DNA of 64,000 bases from an uncultured Acidobacteriota bacterium (GTDB taxonomy: Bacteria; Acidobacteriota; Blastocatellia; Pyrinomonadales; Pyrinomonadaceae), in assembly GCA_937871585.1 (NCBI GenBank), contig CALMPJ010000044.1, positions 17,661 to 81,660 of the forward strand, in the 5' to 3' direction. Under the pieces are notes generated by a model. It worked only from the letters and a program-made list of their open reading frames with translations. It did no database searches and had not been told where the DNA came from. Positions 55,295 through 64,000 of the stretch are shown in pieces; the first letter of the stretch is position 1, and every line of letters begins with the position of its first letter. A program made the position numbers and the translations under genes.

Positions 55295-56767
55295 TTACTT
55301 AGCGGGAAGCGTCGCCGCTTTCTTTTCGTCGGCCAATGCGAGGTCGATGCGTCCGAGTTCGCGGTATGCCTTGGCTCTAGATTCATACGCAGGACGAAAG
55401 ACCTGTAGGTATTTGATCGCCTCGGTGTAGCGCTCGATTGCAGCGTTCAATTTTGTAGTCTTATTTTCCGTACCAAAATAGCTATATATCCGAGCATGTT
55501 CGAACATGCCGTCCATGTGAAATGAGGTCGCACAGATCTGGCGAACTGCTCCCATCACATAGCCGGACGCAAGGAGGACATTAATATCGTTTACACGATC
55601 GCGTGCAATTGAATCGTTCCATTGTTCGATCGCTTCGAATGTTGATCTGCAAATAATGGTGGATTGTCCTGTCTGAACAGAAGCCATGATCGCGCCGCCG
55701 CCGGAGCCACTCGTGTCGCGTTTCATCTCCGCATTTGCCTTTGCGTTGAACGCGTTCATGTTCGCCATTCCGTCCAATGCAACTGTTCTGAATGCTTCGT
55801 CAGCCTCTTTGTATTGCTTAAGCGCAAGATATGCTCTTGCCTGCTTCCTGATCAGATCGAGATACACGAACGTATCGAGCTCCTGCACAGTCAAGCCTTT
55901 TGACTTCATCGGAATGAGCGGCAGCGTCTTTGACACGACATCGATCACCTTGCGATGGTCGCCGGCTCTCTCGGCATCGTCGGCACGCTTAAAACCTTCG
56001 CGGGCGTCGGTTATTGGCGTTTCGGTCGGTTTAGTGACGACCGGCGGTTTCGTAGAAACCGCTGGCTTTCCTGCTATTGTCGGTTGAGACTTTTTCGCTT
56101 CGGCGTTGATGTATTCAAGATAGATCTTGGCTACTTCATAGTTTGGGTAAAGGCTTATCGCTTTTTCGACATCGGCTCGAGCCAACACGTATCGCTTGTT
56201 ATAGCCACGGATCTTTCCACGATAATAGTACGCAGCGGCGTTTTTGGGGTCTAGTAGAATGGCCTTGTTCAGATCATTTGTCGCCTTATCATACTGCCCG
56301 ATCTCGTAGTAGACTTCGCCGCGACCGCCAAACGCGCCCGAATTCTTCGGATCGAGCGCAATTGCCTGCGTGTAGTCGGCGATCGCGGCGGCTGAGCTTA
56401 TCTTGAAATCAACAACGATCAGTTTCTGACGGGCACGGCCACGCATATACCACTGGTCGGCTTTTTTCGCGTCGAGCTTGATGGCTTGAGTGAGGTCGGC
56501 AACAGCTTGGCGATAATCCGATTCGAGCGGAGCATTTGCTGCACGTTCGTAGTAGGAAATTCCACGATTGAACCAGCCGGCAGCAGCGTCCGGACGTATC
56601 TTCAGATATTCGTTAAAGTTGGAAATTGCAGCGTCGTATCGTCGAGCCTCAAAGTTTGTGACGCCTTGTTTCCAAAGCGCGGACGCCCGTTCCTGATCTG
56701 TAGGCTGTGCATTTGCCGCCGCAAATGAGAAAACAAGAACGAAAGCGATCTGCAAGAAGTACTTCAT
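55295..56767 (-). CDS. secreted TPR-repeat protein
   Basis: A 490-residue protein with signal peptide MKYFLQIAFVLVFSFAAANA and at least five TPR units at about 25-200 (for example AAAGWFNRGISYYERAAN, KADQWYMRGRARQKL, NSGAFGGRGEVYYEIGQYD), then a Thr/Pro linker (about 225-245) and a second helical region with two more TPR-like units. It should scaffold protein interactions in the periplasm. No enzyme motif is seen. Confidence 0.85.
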   Translation of the reverse strand: MKYFLQIAFVLVFSFAAANAQPTDQERASALWKQGVTNFEARRYDAAISNFNEYLKIRPDAAAGWFNRGISYYERAANAPLESDYRQAVADLTQAIKLDAKKADQWYMRGRARQKLIVVDFKISSAAAIADYTQAIALDPKNSGAFGGRGEVYYEIGQYDKATNDLNKAILLDPKNAAAYYYRGKIRGYNKRYVLARADVEKAISLYPNYEVAKIYLEYINAEAKKSQPTIAGKPAVSTKPPVVTKPTETPITDAREGFKRADDAERAGDHRKVIDVVSKTLPLIPMKSKGLTVQELDTFVYLDLIRKQARAYLALKQYKEADEAFRTVALDGMANMNAFNAKANAEMKRDTSGSGGGAIMASVQTGQSTIICRSTFEAIEQWNDSIARDRVNDINVLLASGYVMGAVRQICATSFHMDGMFEHARIYSYFGTENKTTKLNAAIERYTEAIKYLQVFRPAYESRAKAYRELGRIDLALADEKKAATLPAK

Positions 56768-56774
56768 ATTACTG

Positions 56775-57890
56775 CTACCAACCTCGATGTATCTCCCATT
56801 GATCGATGATCTCGCCGTTTTCTAAAATGTTGTAGTGCGAATGCTGCGCGGCCGTCATACATGAGTGATTGGCGAGAATTCGTACGCGATCGCCGACCTT
56901 GTAACTAAGGTTTTCGGCATTCTCGATCACGCCGTGTTCCTGCGACAGCGAAGTCAGCCGCATTCCGGTGTCGTTGCCCTCAAGGTCGAGAACCCGTCCA
57001 TATCCGCAGCTTGGATCAAGCCCAACAGGCCCGCGATCTTTCGACATCGCAATGCCGCCGGCGTCGATGACGAGTTTTCCATTTGATGCGTGAACCACCG
57101 CCGCGAGAACAGTCAACGCGGTATCTTCGAACGAACAACTGCCAAGTGTCGCCTGATAATTATCGAAGAATATGTAGTTTCCGGGCCGTATCTCGTCGAT
57201 GCCGCTAAGGTCATCGACCAACGACATCGTCGGCGTCGAACCTATGCTAACGGTCGGGACGTCGATGCCTTCATTATTCAATCGCCGCTTCAGATCGACC
57301 ATTACGTCGCGTTCGTGACCTGCGACGGCTTTTATGTCTTCGACCGTCGGGACATCGTACGAATGGCCGGCGTGCGTGAGAATTCCGGCGAAAGTTAGAA
57401 ATTTCGAATTTGAGATTTGAAATACAAGATCGAGAGCTGCGGCTGACTGCGGTTCAACGCCTACGCGATGCGTTCCGCAATCTATCTTGATGAAAACATT
57501 AGGCTTAACGTCCGCATTTGCGGCTGCTTTTGCGAGTTTGCGAACAGTTTCAAGGTCGTCGGTCAGCAGATTGAGCGTGATGCCATGCTGCATCAACTCA
57601 AATGCCGCCGCGAACTTTCCCGGCTCGATCGGCACCGCATAAGTGATGTCGCTAAAACCATTCGCCGCAAACGCCCTCGCCTCTTCAAGCGTCGAAACCG
57701 TGATCGCACCGCTGTGCCCAGCCGTCTGAAATCTAGCGATCTCGACACACTTATGCGTCTTAATATGCGGCCGCAACCGAACACCAAGCGCCGTCGCCTT
57801 CGCCGACATCCGCTCGGCATTTCGTCGAACACGAGCTATGTCGAGGATCAACGATGGTGTACTCAGTTTTTCGATTTCAGCTAAGTCCAT
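56775..57890 (-). CDS. D-serine dehydratase/D-threonine aldolase-like PLP enzyme
   Basis: A 371-residue alanine-racemase-fold enzyme. The PLP lysine is in RLRPHIKTHK (about 38-47); IDCGTHRVGV and the C-terminal beta domain with NHSCMTAAQHSHY (about 348-360) supply the zinc His and Cys typical of the DSD1-type group. It should deaminate D-serine or cleave D-3-hydroxy amino acids. It follows vapC on the same strand after 11 bases. Confidence 0.88.
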   Translation of the reverse strand: MDLAEIEKLSTPSLILDIARVRRNAERMSAKATALGVRLRPHIKTHKCVEIARFQTAGHSGAITVSTLEEARAFAANGFSDITYAVPIEPGKFAAAFELMQHGITLNLLTDDLETVRKLAKAAANADVKPNVFIKIDCGTHRVGVEPQSAAALDLVFQISNSKFLTFAGILTHAGHSYDVPTVEDIKAVAGHERDVMVDLKRRLNNEGIDVPTVSIGSTPTMSLVDDLSGIDEIRPGNYIFFDNYQATLGSCSFEDTALTVLAAVVHASNGKLVIDAGGIAMSKDRGPVGLDPSCGYGRVLDLEGNDTGMRLTSLSQEHGVIENAENLSYKVGDRVRILANHSCMTAAQHSHYNILENGEIIDQWEIHRGW

Positions 57891-57901
57891 TTCTTGCCAG
57901 A

Positions 57902-58309
57902 TTAATCGAATTCAGTATGAATTTCTATTGGCAGGACCTTTGCAAACCGGTAAAGGTCTTTGTCGGTCGTTAGTATCGGCATTTTGCGACGCGAAGCCGT
58001 CGCGCAGATCAAAAAGTCGGTGTTCGAACCTTGGATTCCTTTTGTTCGGCAGAGGTTGAAGAAACGAGCTGCCTCTTCATAGTCGCCTGTAGCTAAGACG
58101 ATATCTGGAAAGGCTCGTAGATCATTCCGAAGCGAATCAAACTGCTCCTGAGTCTTAACGCCCGACAATATCTCCTGCCGGATCGGGCCAAACAACGCGG
58201 CTCGACCGTCATTGACCAATGTCTTGAGCAACAAAGTCGCCGGGTGTTCGTTTTCTTTCGTTCGGCGAAGAGCAAGCGACCAAACTGAAGTGTCAACCAG
58301 TACATTCAT
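57902..58309 (-). CDS. vapC: VapC-type PIN-domain toxin
   Basis: A 135-residue PIN ribonuclease: VLVDTSVWSLAL with the first Asp (D6), a Glu in the RQEIL segment at about 44-48, and GSNTDFLICATASRRKMPILTTDKDL with the later acidic residues. These four acidic residues coordinate the metal. It overlaps vapB by four bases (ATGA). Confidence 0.9.
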   Translation of the reverse strand: MNVLVDTSVWSLALRRTKENEHPATLLLKTLVNDGRAALFGPIRQEILSGVKTQEQFDSLRNDLRAFPDIVLATGDYEEAARFFNLCRTKGIQGSNTDFLICATASRRKMPILTTDKDLYRFAKVLPIEIHTEFD

Positions 58310-58506
58310 ACGCGGCGACGCTGTTCTTTGTAGTCGTAGTCCTTATCGAAATCAATTGTTCCGAATAGCCGCACGATCTTCGCCTGCTTTCGCCGCTGGA
58401 TATATTCTTCCAACGCCTCCGTCACAGTCGCCTTTTTGGTCCGATGCCCACCGGCTTTCTGAGCTCGTTCAAGTAGTCCTACATCGATCGCGAGATTTGT
58501 TGCCAT
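58306..58506 (-). CDS. vapB: VapB-type antitoxin
   Basis: A 66-residue antitoxin, MATNLAIDVGLLERAQKAGG, with a ribbon-helix-helix N terminus (strand NLAID, helices TKKATVTEALEEYIQRRKQAK) and an acidic C-terminal tail (FDKDYDYKEQ) that should thread into VapC. Start at ATG 58506, chosen over an earlier in-frame ATG that lies inside the operator. Confidence 0.88.
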   Translation of the reverse strand: MATNLAIDVGLLERAQKAGGHRTKKATVTEALEEYIQRRKQAKIVRLFGTIDFDKDYDYKEQRRRV

Positions 58507-58537
58507 GTGTAGAATATTACACACAAACATGTGTAAC
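58507..58537. promoter_or_regulatory. VapBC operator with three evenly spaced half-sites
   Basis: TGTGTA (58507-58512), TACACA (58519-58524) and TGTGTA (58531-58536), each separated by six bases, making two overlapping palindromes; the right one extends to TTACACA-N6-TGTGTAA. It directly precedes vapB and is the likely site of VapB/VapBC autorepression. Confidence 0.72.
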
Positions 58538-58561
58538 TTCAAGCAATATCTTTCTCTGTCA

Positions 58562-60580
58562 TTAGATCAACTTGTTTGCTTTAGTTGTCACGTTCTCGAC
58601 TGTAAATCCATACGCACGGAAAACGTCGTCGGCCGGTGCTGATTCGCCGAATTTGTCGACGCAGAGCGTGTCGCCTTGGGGGCCGACGTATTTGTGCCAG
58701 CCTTGGGAAACGCCGGCTTCGATGGCTAGGCGGGCCGTAATTTTTGGCGGTAGAACTTCGTCGCGGTATTTTTGAGTTTGTGCGTCGAAGAATTCCCAGC
58801 ACGGCATCGAGACAACGCGGGTTGGTGTTCCTGCGGCGTTGAGTTGTTCTCGGGCTTGCAATGCGAGGCCGACCTCACTGCCGGTGGCGATTATGATGAG
58901 CTTTGGTGTCGTGGCTTTGCCGGCTTTGGTTTCAGCTTCGGCCAATACATACGCGCCTTTGTGCAGGCCTTTCGCGTCGGCGAATTTCTTGCGATCAATG
59001 AGTGCGACTTTTTGTCGTGACAGTGCGAATGCCGTTGGAGCATCGCTTCGTTTTAGTGCCGCTCGCCACGCTTCGCGGACCTCGTGGGCGTCGCATGGGC
59101 GAATAAGTGCGAGATTTGGGATTGCATGCAGAGCGGCGAGATGCTCGACCGATTGGTGCGTCGGGCCGTCTTCGCCGAGGCCGATCGAATCGTGCGTAAA
59201 CACATAGATCGCCTGAACGTGCGAGAGCGCAGCAAGCCGAACCGCGGGGCGCATATAATCCGAAAACGTCTGAAACGTGCCGCCAAACGGTATCACGCCG
59301 CCGTACAACGCCATGCCGTTCATCAGCGAGCCCATCGCGTGTTCGCGAATGCCATAGTGAATGTTGCGGTTCTGATATTTGCCCGCCTGAATGTCACCGG
59401 ACGATTTGATCGTCGTATTGTTCGAAGGTGCAAGGTCGGCCGAGCCGCCGATCAGATGAGGCACTGCGTCGGCGATGGCGTTGATCACGTCGCCGCTGTA
59501 AGCACGCGTCGCCTTGGCCTCGGTGCCGTCGAATTTCGGCAGAGCTTTTTCCCATTCGCTGCCGATGCCGCCGCGAATTCCGGCAAATGCTGCACCTAGT
59601 TCGGGAAACGCCTTTTCGTATTTCGCAACAAGCTTGTTCCAATCGCCGCTGAGTGTCGCACCGTTCTTTACGGCCTTTTTCATATGAGCAGCGACTTCTT
59701 TGGGGACGTAGAAGCTCTTATTCTCAGGCATTCCGAGATTGCGTTTGGTTTCGCGAACGGCCTCTTCGCCCGGAGCGTCGGAGTGAGCCTTTGATGTGCC
59801 CTGCTTCGGCATTCCGAAACCGATGATCGTGTGAACGCGAATGATCGACGGCTTGTTCTTTACCTTTTGAGCGGCCTTGATCGCAGTTTCGATGGCCTTG
59901 AGGTCATTGCCGTCGGCAACATCAAGCACTTGCCAGCCGCACGCCTCGAAGCGTTTTGTAACGTCTTCGGTGAACGCGAGATCGGTCGAACCGTCGATGG
60001 TGATGCGATTGTCGTCGTACAAATAAATGAGATTGCCGAGCTTGAGATGGCCGGCGACGGAAGCGGCTTCGTAGGCGACGCCTTCCATCAGGTCGCCGTC
60101 GGAGCAGATGCAATAGATGTAGTTATCAGCGACCGCAAATCCTTTCTTATTGAACCTTGCCGCCATATGAGCCTGAGCGATTCCCATACCAACGCCATTC
60201 GCAAATCCTTGCCCCAACGGCCCTGTCGTGACCTCGACTCCGGGTGTCAAGATGTTCTCAGGATGCCCCGCCGTCTTTGACCCAAGCTGCCGAAACCGCT
60301 TGATCTCGTCCATCGACAGGTCGTAGCCCGTCAGATGAAGCAACGAATACAACAGCATCGAACCATGCCCGCCGCTCAGCAAAAACCGATCGCGGCCGAA
60401 CCATTTCGGGTCTTTTGGATCGTGCCGCAGAAACTTCGTCCACAGCACATAAGCCGCCGGAGCCATCCCCAACGGCAGTCCCGGATGCCCCGAATTCGCC
60501 TTCTGAATAGCATCAAGCGAAAGCGTACGAATGGTGTTAATACAAAGTTGGTCGAGGTTGGCGCGTGAAGTCATCGTCAT
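58562..60580 (-). CDS. tkt: transketolase
   Basis: A 672-residue thiamine-diphosphate enzyme moving two-carbon ketol units between sugar phosphates. Signatures: [21 protein letters not shown] at the N terminus, [34 protein letters not shown] with the ThDP motif, and [20 protein letters not shown]. The ATG at 60580 was chosen (60574 possible); an upstream start would overlap the FGGY kinase gene by 68 bases. Follows the kinase after 37 bases, suggesting a pentose-phosphate pair. Confidence 0.95.
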   Translation of the reverse strand: MTMTSRANLDQLCINTIRTLSLDAIQKANSGHPGLPLGMAPAAYVLWTKFLRHDPKDPKWFGRDRFLLSGGHGSMLLYSLLHLTGYDLSMDEIKRFRQLGSKTAGHPENILTPGVEVTTGPLGQGFANGVGMGIAQAHMAARFNKKGFAVADNYIYCICSDGDLMEGVAYEAASVAGHLKLGNLIYLYDDNRITIDGSTDLAFTEDVTKRFEACGWQVLDVADGNDLKAIETAIKAAQKVKNKPSIIRVHTIIGFGMPKQGTSKAHSDAPGEEAVRETKRNLGMPENKSFYVPKEVAAHMKKAVKNGATLSGDWNKLVAKYEKAFPELGAAFAGIRGGIGSEWEKALPKFDGTEAKATRAYSGDVINAIADAVPHLIGGSADLAPSNNTTIKSSGDIQAGKYQNRNIHYGIREHAMGSLMNGMALYGGVIPFGGTFQTFSDYMRPAVRLAALSHVQAIYVFTHDSIGLGEDGPTHQSVEHLAALHAIPNLALIRPCDAHEVREAWRAALKRSDAPTAFALSRQKVALIDRKKFADAKGLHKGAYVLAEAETKAGKATTPKLIIIATGSEVGLALQAREQLNAAGTPTRVVSMPCWEFFDAQTQKYRDEVLPPKITARLAIEAGVSQGWHKYVGPQGDTLCVDKFGESAPADDVFRAYGFTVENVTTKANKLI

Positions 60581-60617
60581 TATTTGTGCGATCGGCGTAA
60601 ATTTTTGGGTCGGCAAA

Positions 60618-61898
60618 TTACATTTTGCCAGTAGTTTCGAGTGCAAGCAAAGCGGCACCGCGAAGAGATGATTCGTCGGCGTCACTGACCGCGAGATCGC
60701 TACCCAAAGTGTCGGCGATTATCTGTGTCCAGGTTGACGACGCTTTCAAAGCACCACCCGAGGTGACGATGGTTTGAATTTCGGTTACAGCTGAAAGTCG
60801 TTCGTAGATGTCTGCAAGGCGGAACGCGACGCCTTCCATGGCGGCTCGCAGGACGTCGAAGCCGTCATGTTCGGCGGTCATGCCGATGACGGCTCCGCGG
60901 GCGTTTTCGTCGTAGCCTGTCGAGCGTTCACCGTGGAAAAATGGAATTACAACAAGGCCGTCACGGGTTTCGCGTTTAGAGATCTCAGGTTCAATATTTC
61001 CTTTTAGGCCGAATCGTTTCTTTATCAGAGCATAAAGATTGCCGCCGTCTGACAACGCTCCGCCGACTATAACTCGTTTACTGTCAATGTGATAGCACCA
61101 CAGACCTTCGGGAATGTTTCGCGACACTTTGTCGAGAACAACACGCATCGCCGCCGATGTTCCGACCATCAAGCTCGCCGTATTTTTCACAACGCCGCAC
61201 GAACCAATATGGTCTGCCGCGCCATCACCGATCGCCGGGAACCATTTTGCATGAGCGAGATACGGCCAGCGGCGAGCAAATTTTCGAGTCAGGCGAAACG
61301 TCTCGCCGTCACTCGCAACTCGCGGCAGCGACACTCGTTTCACCTTCAGGTATCGCAGTAGTTCGCTGTCCCATTTGAGTTTCCGCTGATCGAAAACTCC
61401 CGTCGCTGATGCCATCGATATACTTGTAATTGATTCGCCAAATAGTCGTTTCGCAACAAAATCGCCGAATGAAAGCCAACGCTCGGTCTTGTTCCAAATG
61501 TCTGGCCGCTCGTGCCGAAGCCAGAGTAATTTCGCGGGCCAAAAGCTTGAATGAAAATGTGCACCGGTTCGCTGATGTACCTCGCGTTCGTCAAAACGCT
61601 CTTTTAGTTCACCAGAAAATTCGCGGCTGCGAGTGTCGGCCCAGGTCAGGACAGGCGTCGTTGGTTTTCCGCGATCATCAACGCCAACCAAGCTGTGCCA
61701 GAACGCACACATCGCGACCGTGGCGATCGGCTGCTTGGTTTTTGAGACGATGCTGTCGATAACGGCTTCGACACGAGCAAGCAGCTCATTCGCATCAAAC
61801 TCGACCGAGCCATCATCGCTTGTTGTAGGTGAGTGTTCCGTCTTCACCAGCGAACGGGCTAACATCTTGCGGTCGCCCGCAAACAAGCAAGCGCGCAC
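60618..61898 (-). CDS. FGGY-family sugar kinase with no canonical start before its ATP motif
   Basis: A carbohydrate kinase of the gluconokinase/xylulokinase group: [51 protein letters not shown] and a C-terminal [21 protein letters not shown] with the adenosine motif. The first permitted start is the GTG at 61898, but codons immediately upstream encode ILSIDIGTSR, the phosphate-1 ATP loop of the family, with an in-frame TAA at 61959-61961 and no ATG, GTG or TTG between. The working start may be a rare one (ATC at 61926-61928). It lies 37 bases before tkt. Confidence 0.82.
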   Translation of the reverse strand: MRACLFAGDRKMLARSLVKTEHSPTTSDDGSVEFDANELLARVEAVIDSIVSKTKQPIATVAMCAFWHSLVGVDDRGKPTTPVLTWADTRSREFSGELKERFDEREVHQRTGAHFHSSFWPAKLLWLRHERPDIWNKTERWLSFGDFVAKRLFGESITSISMASATGVFDQRKLKWDSELLRYLKVKRVSLPRVASDGETFRLTRKFARRWPYLAHAKWFPAIGDGAADHIGSCGVVKNTASLMVGTSAAMRVVLDKVSRNIPEGLWCYHIDSKRVIVGGALSDGGNLYALIKKRFGLKGNIEPEISKRETRDGLVVIPFFHGERSTGYDENARGAVIGMTAEHDGFDVLRAAMEGVAFRLADIYERLSAVTEIQTIVTSGGALKASSTWTQIIADTLGSDLAVSDADESSLRGAALLALETTGKM

Positions 61899-61934
61899 CC
61901 TCGACGTGCCGATGTCGATTGATAGGATTTGTCC

Positions 61935-61972
61935 GGAATAACTGATAACTGAAAGCTGTTAGCTGATAATTA
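61935..61972. repeat. short AACTGATAA/AGCTGATAA-type repeat
   Basis: Degenerate tandem words (ATAACTGATAACTGA, TTAGCTGATAATTAGC) in the gap between the FGGY kinase and the Mpo1-like gene. Looks like a low-complexity intergenic repeat. It may have displaced the original start region of the kinase. Confidence 0.4.
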
Positions 61973-62299
61973 GCCGAAGGTTTTCTTCAGCCACCAGCGA
62001 GTGCCGACGAAAAGAAAACGGTAATCTTTCATAAATTCGGGCGGTTTGCCTTCGAAATAGTGGCCGATGAACTGGAGTATCCAACCGAGAACGAACAGGC
62101 CGAGAGCGATCCGCCACAGGCCGCTGACAAAGAAAGAAGGAATGACGAGCAAGATCGACACCACGATCATCGGAATTCCGAATTGGTGCGTCAGTTTGTT
62201 GATCGGATGTTGGTGTGCCTGAGAATATTCGTCGATCCAATCGTCCCAAGTTCGTCCGCCCATCATAAGCTTCTGCCTCCAAGTGCGAACATCATACAT
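61970..62299 (-). CDS. Mpo1-like (DUF962) membrane protein
   Basis: A 109-residue protein with YSQAHQHPINKLTHQFGIPMIVVSIL (about 26-51) and LQFIGHYFEGKPPEF (about 76-90), whose spaced His residues match the DUF962/Mpo1 family of Fe(II)-dependent fatty-acid alpha-oxidation dioxygenases. Two hydrophobic hairpins. Start ATG 62299 shares one base with the folA stop (TGATG). Confidence 0.85.
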   Translation of the reverse strand: MYDVRTWRQKLMMGGRTWDDWIDEYSQAHQHPINKLTHQFGIPMIVVSILLVIPSFFVSGLWRIALGLFVLGWILQFIGHYFEGKPPEFMKDYRFLFVGTRWWLKKTFG

Positions 62300-62775
62300 C
62301 AATCTCGTCGTCGATGCAGTATTCTGACGCGAAGGTTATCGTCGAGTTCGATCACATCTTCGCCCTCGAATTCGTCAAGGAAAGAACGAGGCATGAACGT
62401 ATCAGCGTCTTCGATCGTTTCGGGAATGTCGGTCACGATCCAGCGGTCGATGACATCGGCGAACGACTCGTAGACACCGGCACCGCCGATGATGAACACA
62501 TCCTTCGGGAAACTCTCGTCAAATTCGACAACGTCGTCCACGCTCGAAACGAGCCGAACACCTTCGGGCAGCCTGATCTTTTTACGGCTGACGACAATAT
62601 TCTCGCGGCCCGGCAGCTGTTTGCCGATCGACTTCCATGTCGTCGAACCCATAACGACGGCGTGTCCCATTGTTGTCTGCTTGAAAAACCTAAGGTCCGC
62701 CGAATAGTGCCACGGCAGCTTACCTTTGCGGCCGATAGCGAGGTTTTTTGAGATGGCGATTATTCCGATGATCAC
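62299..62775 (-). CDS. folA: dihydrofolate reductase
   Basis: A 158-residue DHFR making tetrahydrofolate. IIAISKNLAIGRKGKLPWHYSADLRFFKQTT (Asn/Trp/Asp active-site region), VVMGSTTWKSIGKQLPGRENIVVSR (NADPH loop), VFIIGGAGVYESF and a terminal beta strand. The GTG at 62775 is chosen because an earlier start would lie in an intergenic repeat and add residues without homology. Confidence 0.93.
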   Translation of the reverse strand: MIIGIIAISKNLAIGRKGKLPWHYSADLRFFKQTTMGHAVVMGSTTWKSIGKQLPGRENIVVSRKKIRLPEGVRLVSSVDDVVEFDESFPKDVFIIGGAGVYESFADVIDRWIVTDIPETIEDADTFMPRSFLDEFEGEDVIELDDNLRVRILHRRRD

Positions 62776-62786
62776 TATTGATGTTT

Positions 62787-62815
62787 TAACGCAGAGACGC
62801 AAAGACCGCAAAGTA
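62787..62815. repeat. CGCAAAGA-type tandem repeat upstream of folA
   Basis: GCAGAGACGCAAAGACCGCAAAG: three imperfect units of GCAAAGAC. It lies between the DUF2071 gene and folA. Similar words are seen in intergenic DNA of many environmental bacteria (general knowledge). Confidence 0.4.
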
Positions 62816-62826
62816 AGAATTGTGAA

Positions 62827-63531
62827 TTAGCCAGAGATGGGTGCTCCTTTGTAAACCGCGATCTCCGAGCCTTTTGCCAGTAATACTGAATGCGGTTTTT
62901 CTGTTGATAAGAAGCCAAATTCGTCGCCGTATGTGCCGGCGAAATCGACGTCGATCTGTTCGTTCTTGACCGAGAACAATTCCCATTTCGGATGCTCGAC
63001 CTTGTATTCGTCGACGCGGCCGTGACCACGAGACGTGTAGCCCCAATAGTGTTCGATGATGAATTCGCCGTGTGAACCTTCGTCTGGAACACCTACGCTT
63101 TGGTCGATCTCAACACTGATGTTGTTGCGGCAATCACCGCGTGACCAACTATATCCGACCGTCGTTTCGGTTCGCTCGTGATCCATCGACCAGCATTCGT
63201 AGGGCTCGCCGTAAAGCATACGTGCGACTGTCGCAATCGCAAATCGCGGGACGATCTCTTTGACAAAAACAACTCCTCGACGAACTTCATCGCCCACTGT
63301 ACGGCGGACATAGAAGCGAAGATTTACTTCCTCAAAATTTATATGAAACGGAACAGGCACGCCCATAACGCGTGTGTCGAGAAACATAAATCCGACCAGG
63401 CTGACGAAGCATTTGCCGTTGTTCAGATCGAGCTCTGTTCCCGCATGCACACGCGAAGCAAGGAGCGACGGATCGACCTCGTAGTTCGCCATTATCAGGT
63501 CTTGCCAACGTGCTGTTAGGAATTTGTTCAT
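62827..63531 (-). CDS. DUF2071 (YqjF-like) protein
   Basis: A 234-residue soluble protein: FLTARWQDLIMANYEVDPSLL, CFVSLVGFMFLDTRVMGVPVPFHINFEEVNLRFYVRR, VKEIVPRFAIATVARMLYGE and a late EHYWGYTSR. Family function is unknown. ATG at 63531 shares one base with the selB stop, so translation is coupled. Confidence 0.87.
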   Translation of the reverse strand: MNKFLTARWQDLIMANYEVDPSLLASRVHAGTELDLNNGKCFVSLVGFMFLDTRVMGVPVPFHINFEEVNLRFYVRRTVGDEVRRGVVFVKEIVPRFAIATVARMLYGEPYECWSMDHERTETTVGYSWSRGDCRNNISVEIDQSVGVPDEGSHGEFIIEHYWGYTSRGHGRVDEYKVEHPKWELFSVKNEQIDVDFAGTYGDEFGFLSTEKPHSVLLAKGSEIAVYKGAPISG

Positions 63532-64000
63532 CACAATATTATGCGTTTTTCGCCGTAACGGCGGGGCACATTTGAGCGATCAAGATACTCCAAGACCGGT
63601 ATCGCGTATTTCCGCGACATTCCGGTGAGCTGTTTGAATATCGCTACATCGATCACGCGATCGGTCGATGAATCGGCATGTTTCCTTACTAAACCGACGA
63701 TATCGTCGATGACGTTCTGCGCAAAATAGAATTCATCGCTTACTTTAACAATTTCGCCGCTTTCGGCGAAGCGCGTCAGCAGCGTGTCGACGGAGCTCCT
63801 TGCGATCGAGGTGCGGACGGTGGACAGAGCCTCGTCTATTCGCGGTACCTCGCGACCGGCAATGCGTAGAACTGTGGCGAGTCGATCGAGCAACTCCAGC
63901 TCATCCGCCGTGAACTCAACGACGGTCTTTGGCTTTGCGGTTTCGCTGTTAGGAGCAAACTCGACTAAGTAAACTCGGCCGTCGATCATCGCAACTTCGT
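63531..64000 (-). CDS. selB: SelB C-terminal part, 5' end beyond the window
   Basis: The frame is open to the window edge. The visible 156 residues are winged-helix units of the selenocysteine-specific elongation factor: ELELLDRLATVLRIAGREVPRI, and the last, most conserved unit with DVAIFKQLTGMSRKYAIPVLEYLDRSNVPRRYGEKRIIL. SelB carries Sec-tRNA to UGA codons by binding a SECIS hairpin with these domains. Followed, overlapping one base, by the DUF2071 gene. Confidence 0.88.
   Translation of the reverse strand, partial: EVAMIDGRVYLVEFAPNSETAKPKTVVEFTADELELLDRLATVLRIAGREVPRIDEALSTVRTSIARSSVDTLLTRFAESGEIVKVSDEFYFAQNVIDDIVGLVRKHADSSTDRVIDVAIFKQLTGMSRKYAIPVLEYLDRSNVPRRYGEKRIIL

Noticed and set aside
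61898..61961. Selenocysteine recoding to explain the missing kinase start
   Set aside because: The upstream in-frame stop is TAA, not TGA, so Sec insertion cannot extend the frame.

Overview
The window looks like a chromosomal contig from an Acidobacteriota bacterium, most likely of the Blastocatellia/Pyrinomonadaceae type. This is an inference from gene content, not a marker-gene placement. Supporting it are an Oar-like TonB-dependent receptor with an N-terminal carboxypeptidase-regulatory domain, a large HExxHxxGxxH secreted metalloprotease, moderate GC, and palindromic REP-like repeats found even inside genes. A selB fragment at the right edge implies selenocysteine use.

Layout. (1) 1-5745 is an accessory, defence-island-like block. 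It holds the 3' part of a PD-(D/E)XK nuclease gene, a MazG-CHAT fusion protein with two zinc knuckles, a membrane-anchored GNAT-fold protein, three candidate micro-ORFs, two tandem paralogues of unknown function behind a near-leaderless promoter, and a HigBA toxin-antitoxin pair whose mRNA leader could act as an attenuator. (2) 5975-9277 carries a GT9 glycosyltransferase, Trm112-like, SPFH/zinc-ribbon, VanZ-like and small membrane genes. (3) 9414-13472 is a partial F-type ATP synthase operon (b', b, delta, alpha, gamma); a, c, beta and epsilon are absent here. (4) 13627-23438 is a mixed region: solitary DNA methyltransferase, exonuclease III, metalloprotease, DUF454, diguanylate cyclase, an aldehyde dehydrogenase/extradiol dioxygenase pair, and a nucleotidyltransferase with a small partner. 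(5) 23466-25415 is an alanyl-tRNA synthetase gene lacking the whole class II catalytic core and carrying an in-frame 25-codon REP insertion.

(6) 26839-43186 is a uronate-polysaccharide utilisation locus. One arm reads rightward: LacI regulator, hexuronate-type MFS transporter, SDR dehydrogenase, heparinase-II/III-like lyase. The other reads leftward: ROK regulator, TonB-dependent receptor, an unrecognised secreted (alpha/alpha)-type protein, KdgF, KduI, GH3, GH105. The inferred route is receptor uptake, cleavage by the lyase, removal of terminal sugars by GH105 and GH3, then linearisation, isomerisation and reduction of the unsaturated uronate by KdgF, KduI and the KduD-like SDR. (7) 43425-64000 is housekeeping and mixed: GNAT, tRNA-Asn, RecB-like nuclease, S41 peptidase, AraC-type membrane regulator, GuaA, TVP38, a class C beta-lactamase-fold hydrolase, two cystatin-family secreted proteins, TPR protein, D-serine dehydratase-like enzyme, VapBC, transketolase, an FGGY kinase without a normal start codon, Mpo1-like, DHFR, DUF2071 and the SelB C-terminus.

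The observations I rate highest are the MazG-CHAT fusion, the catalytic-core-less AlaRS, REP elements inserted in frame in coding sequence, the HigBA leader architecture, and the paired single/triple cystatins.
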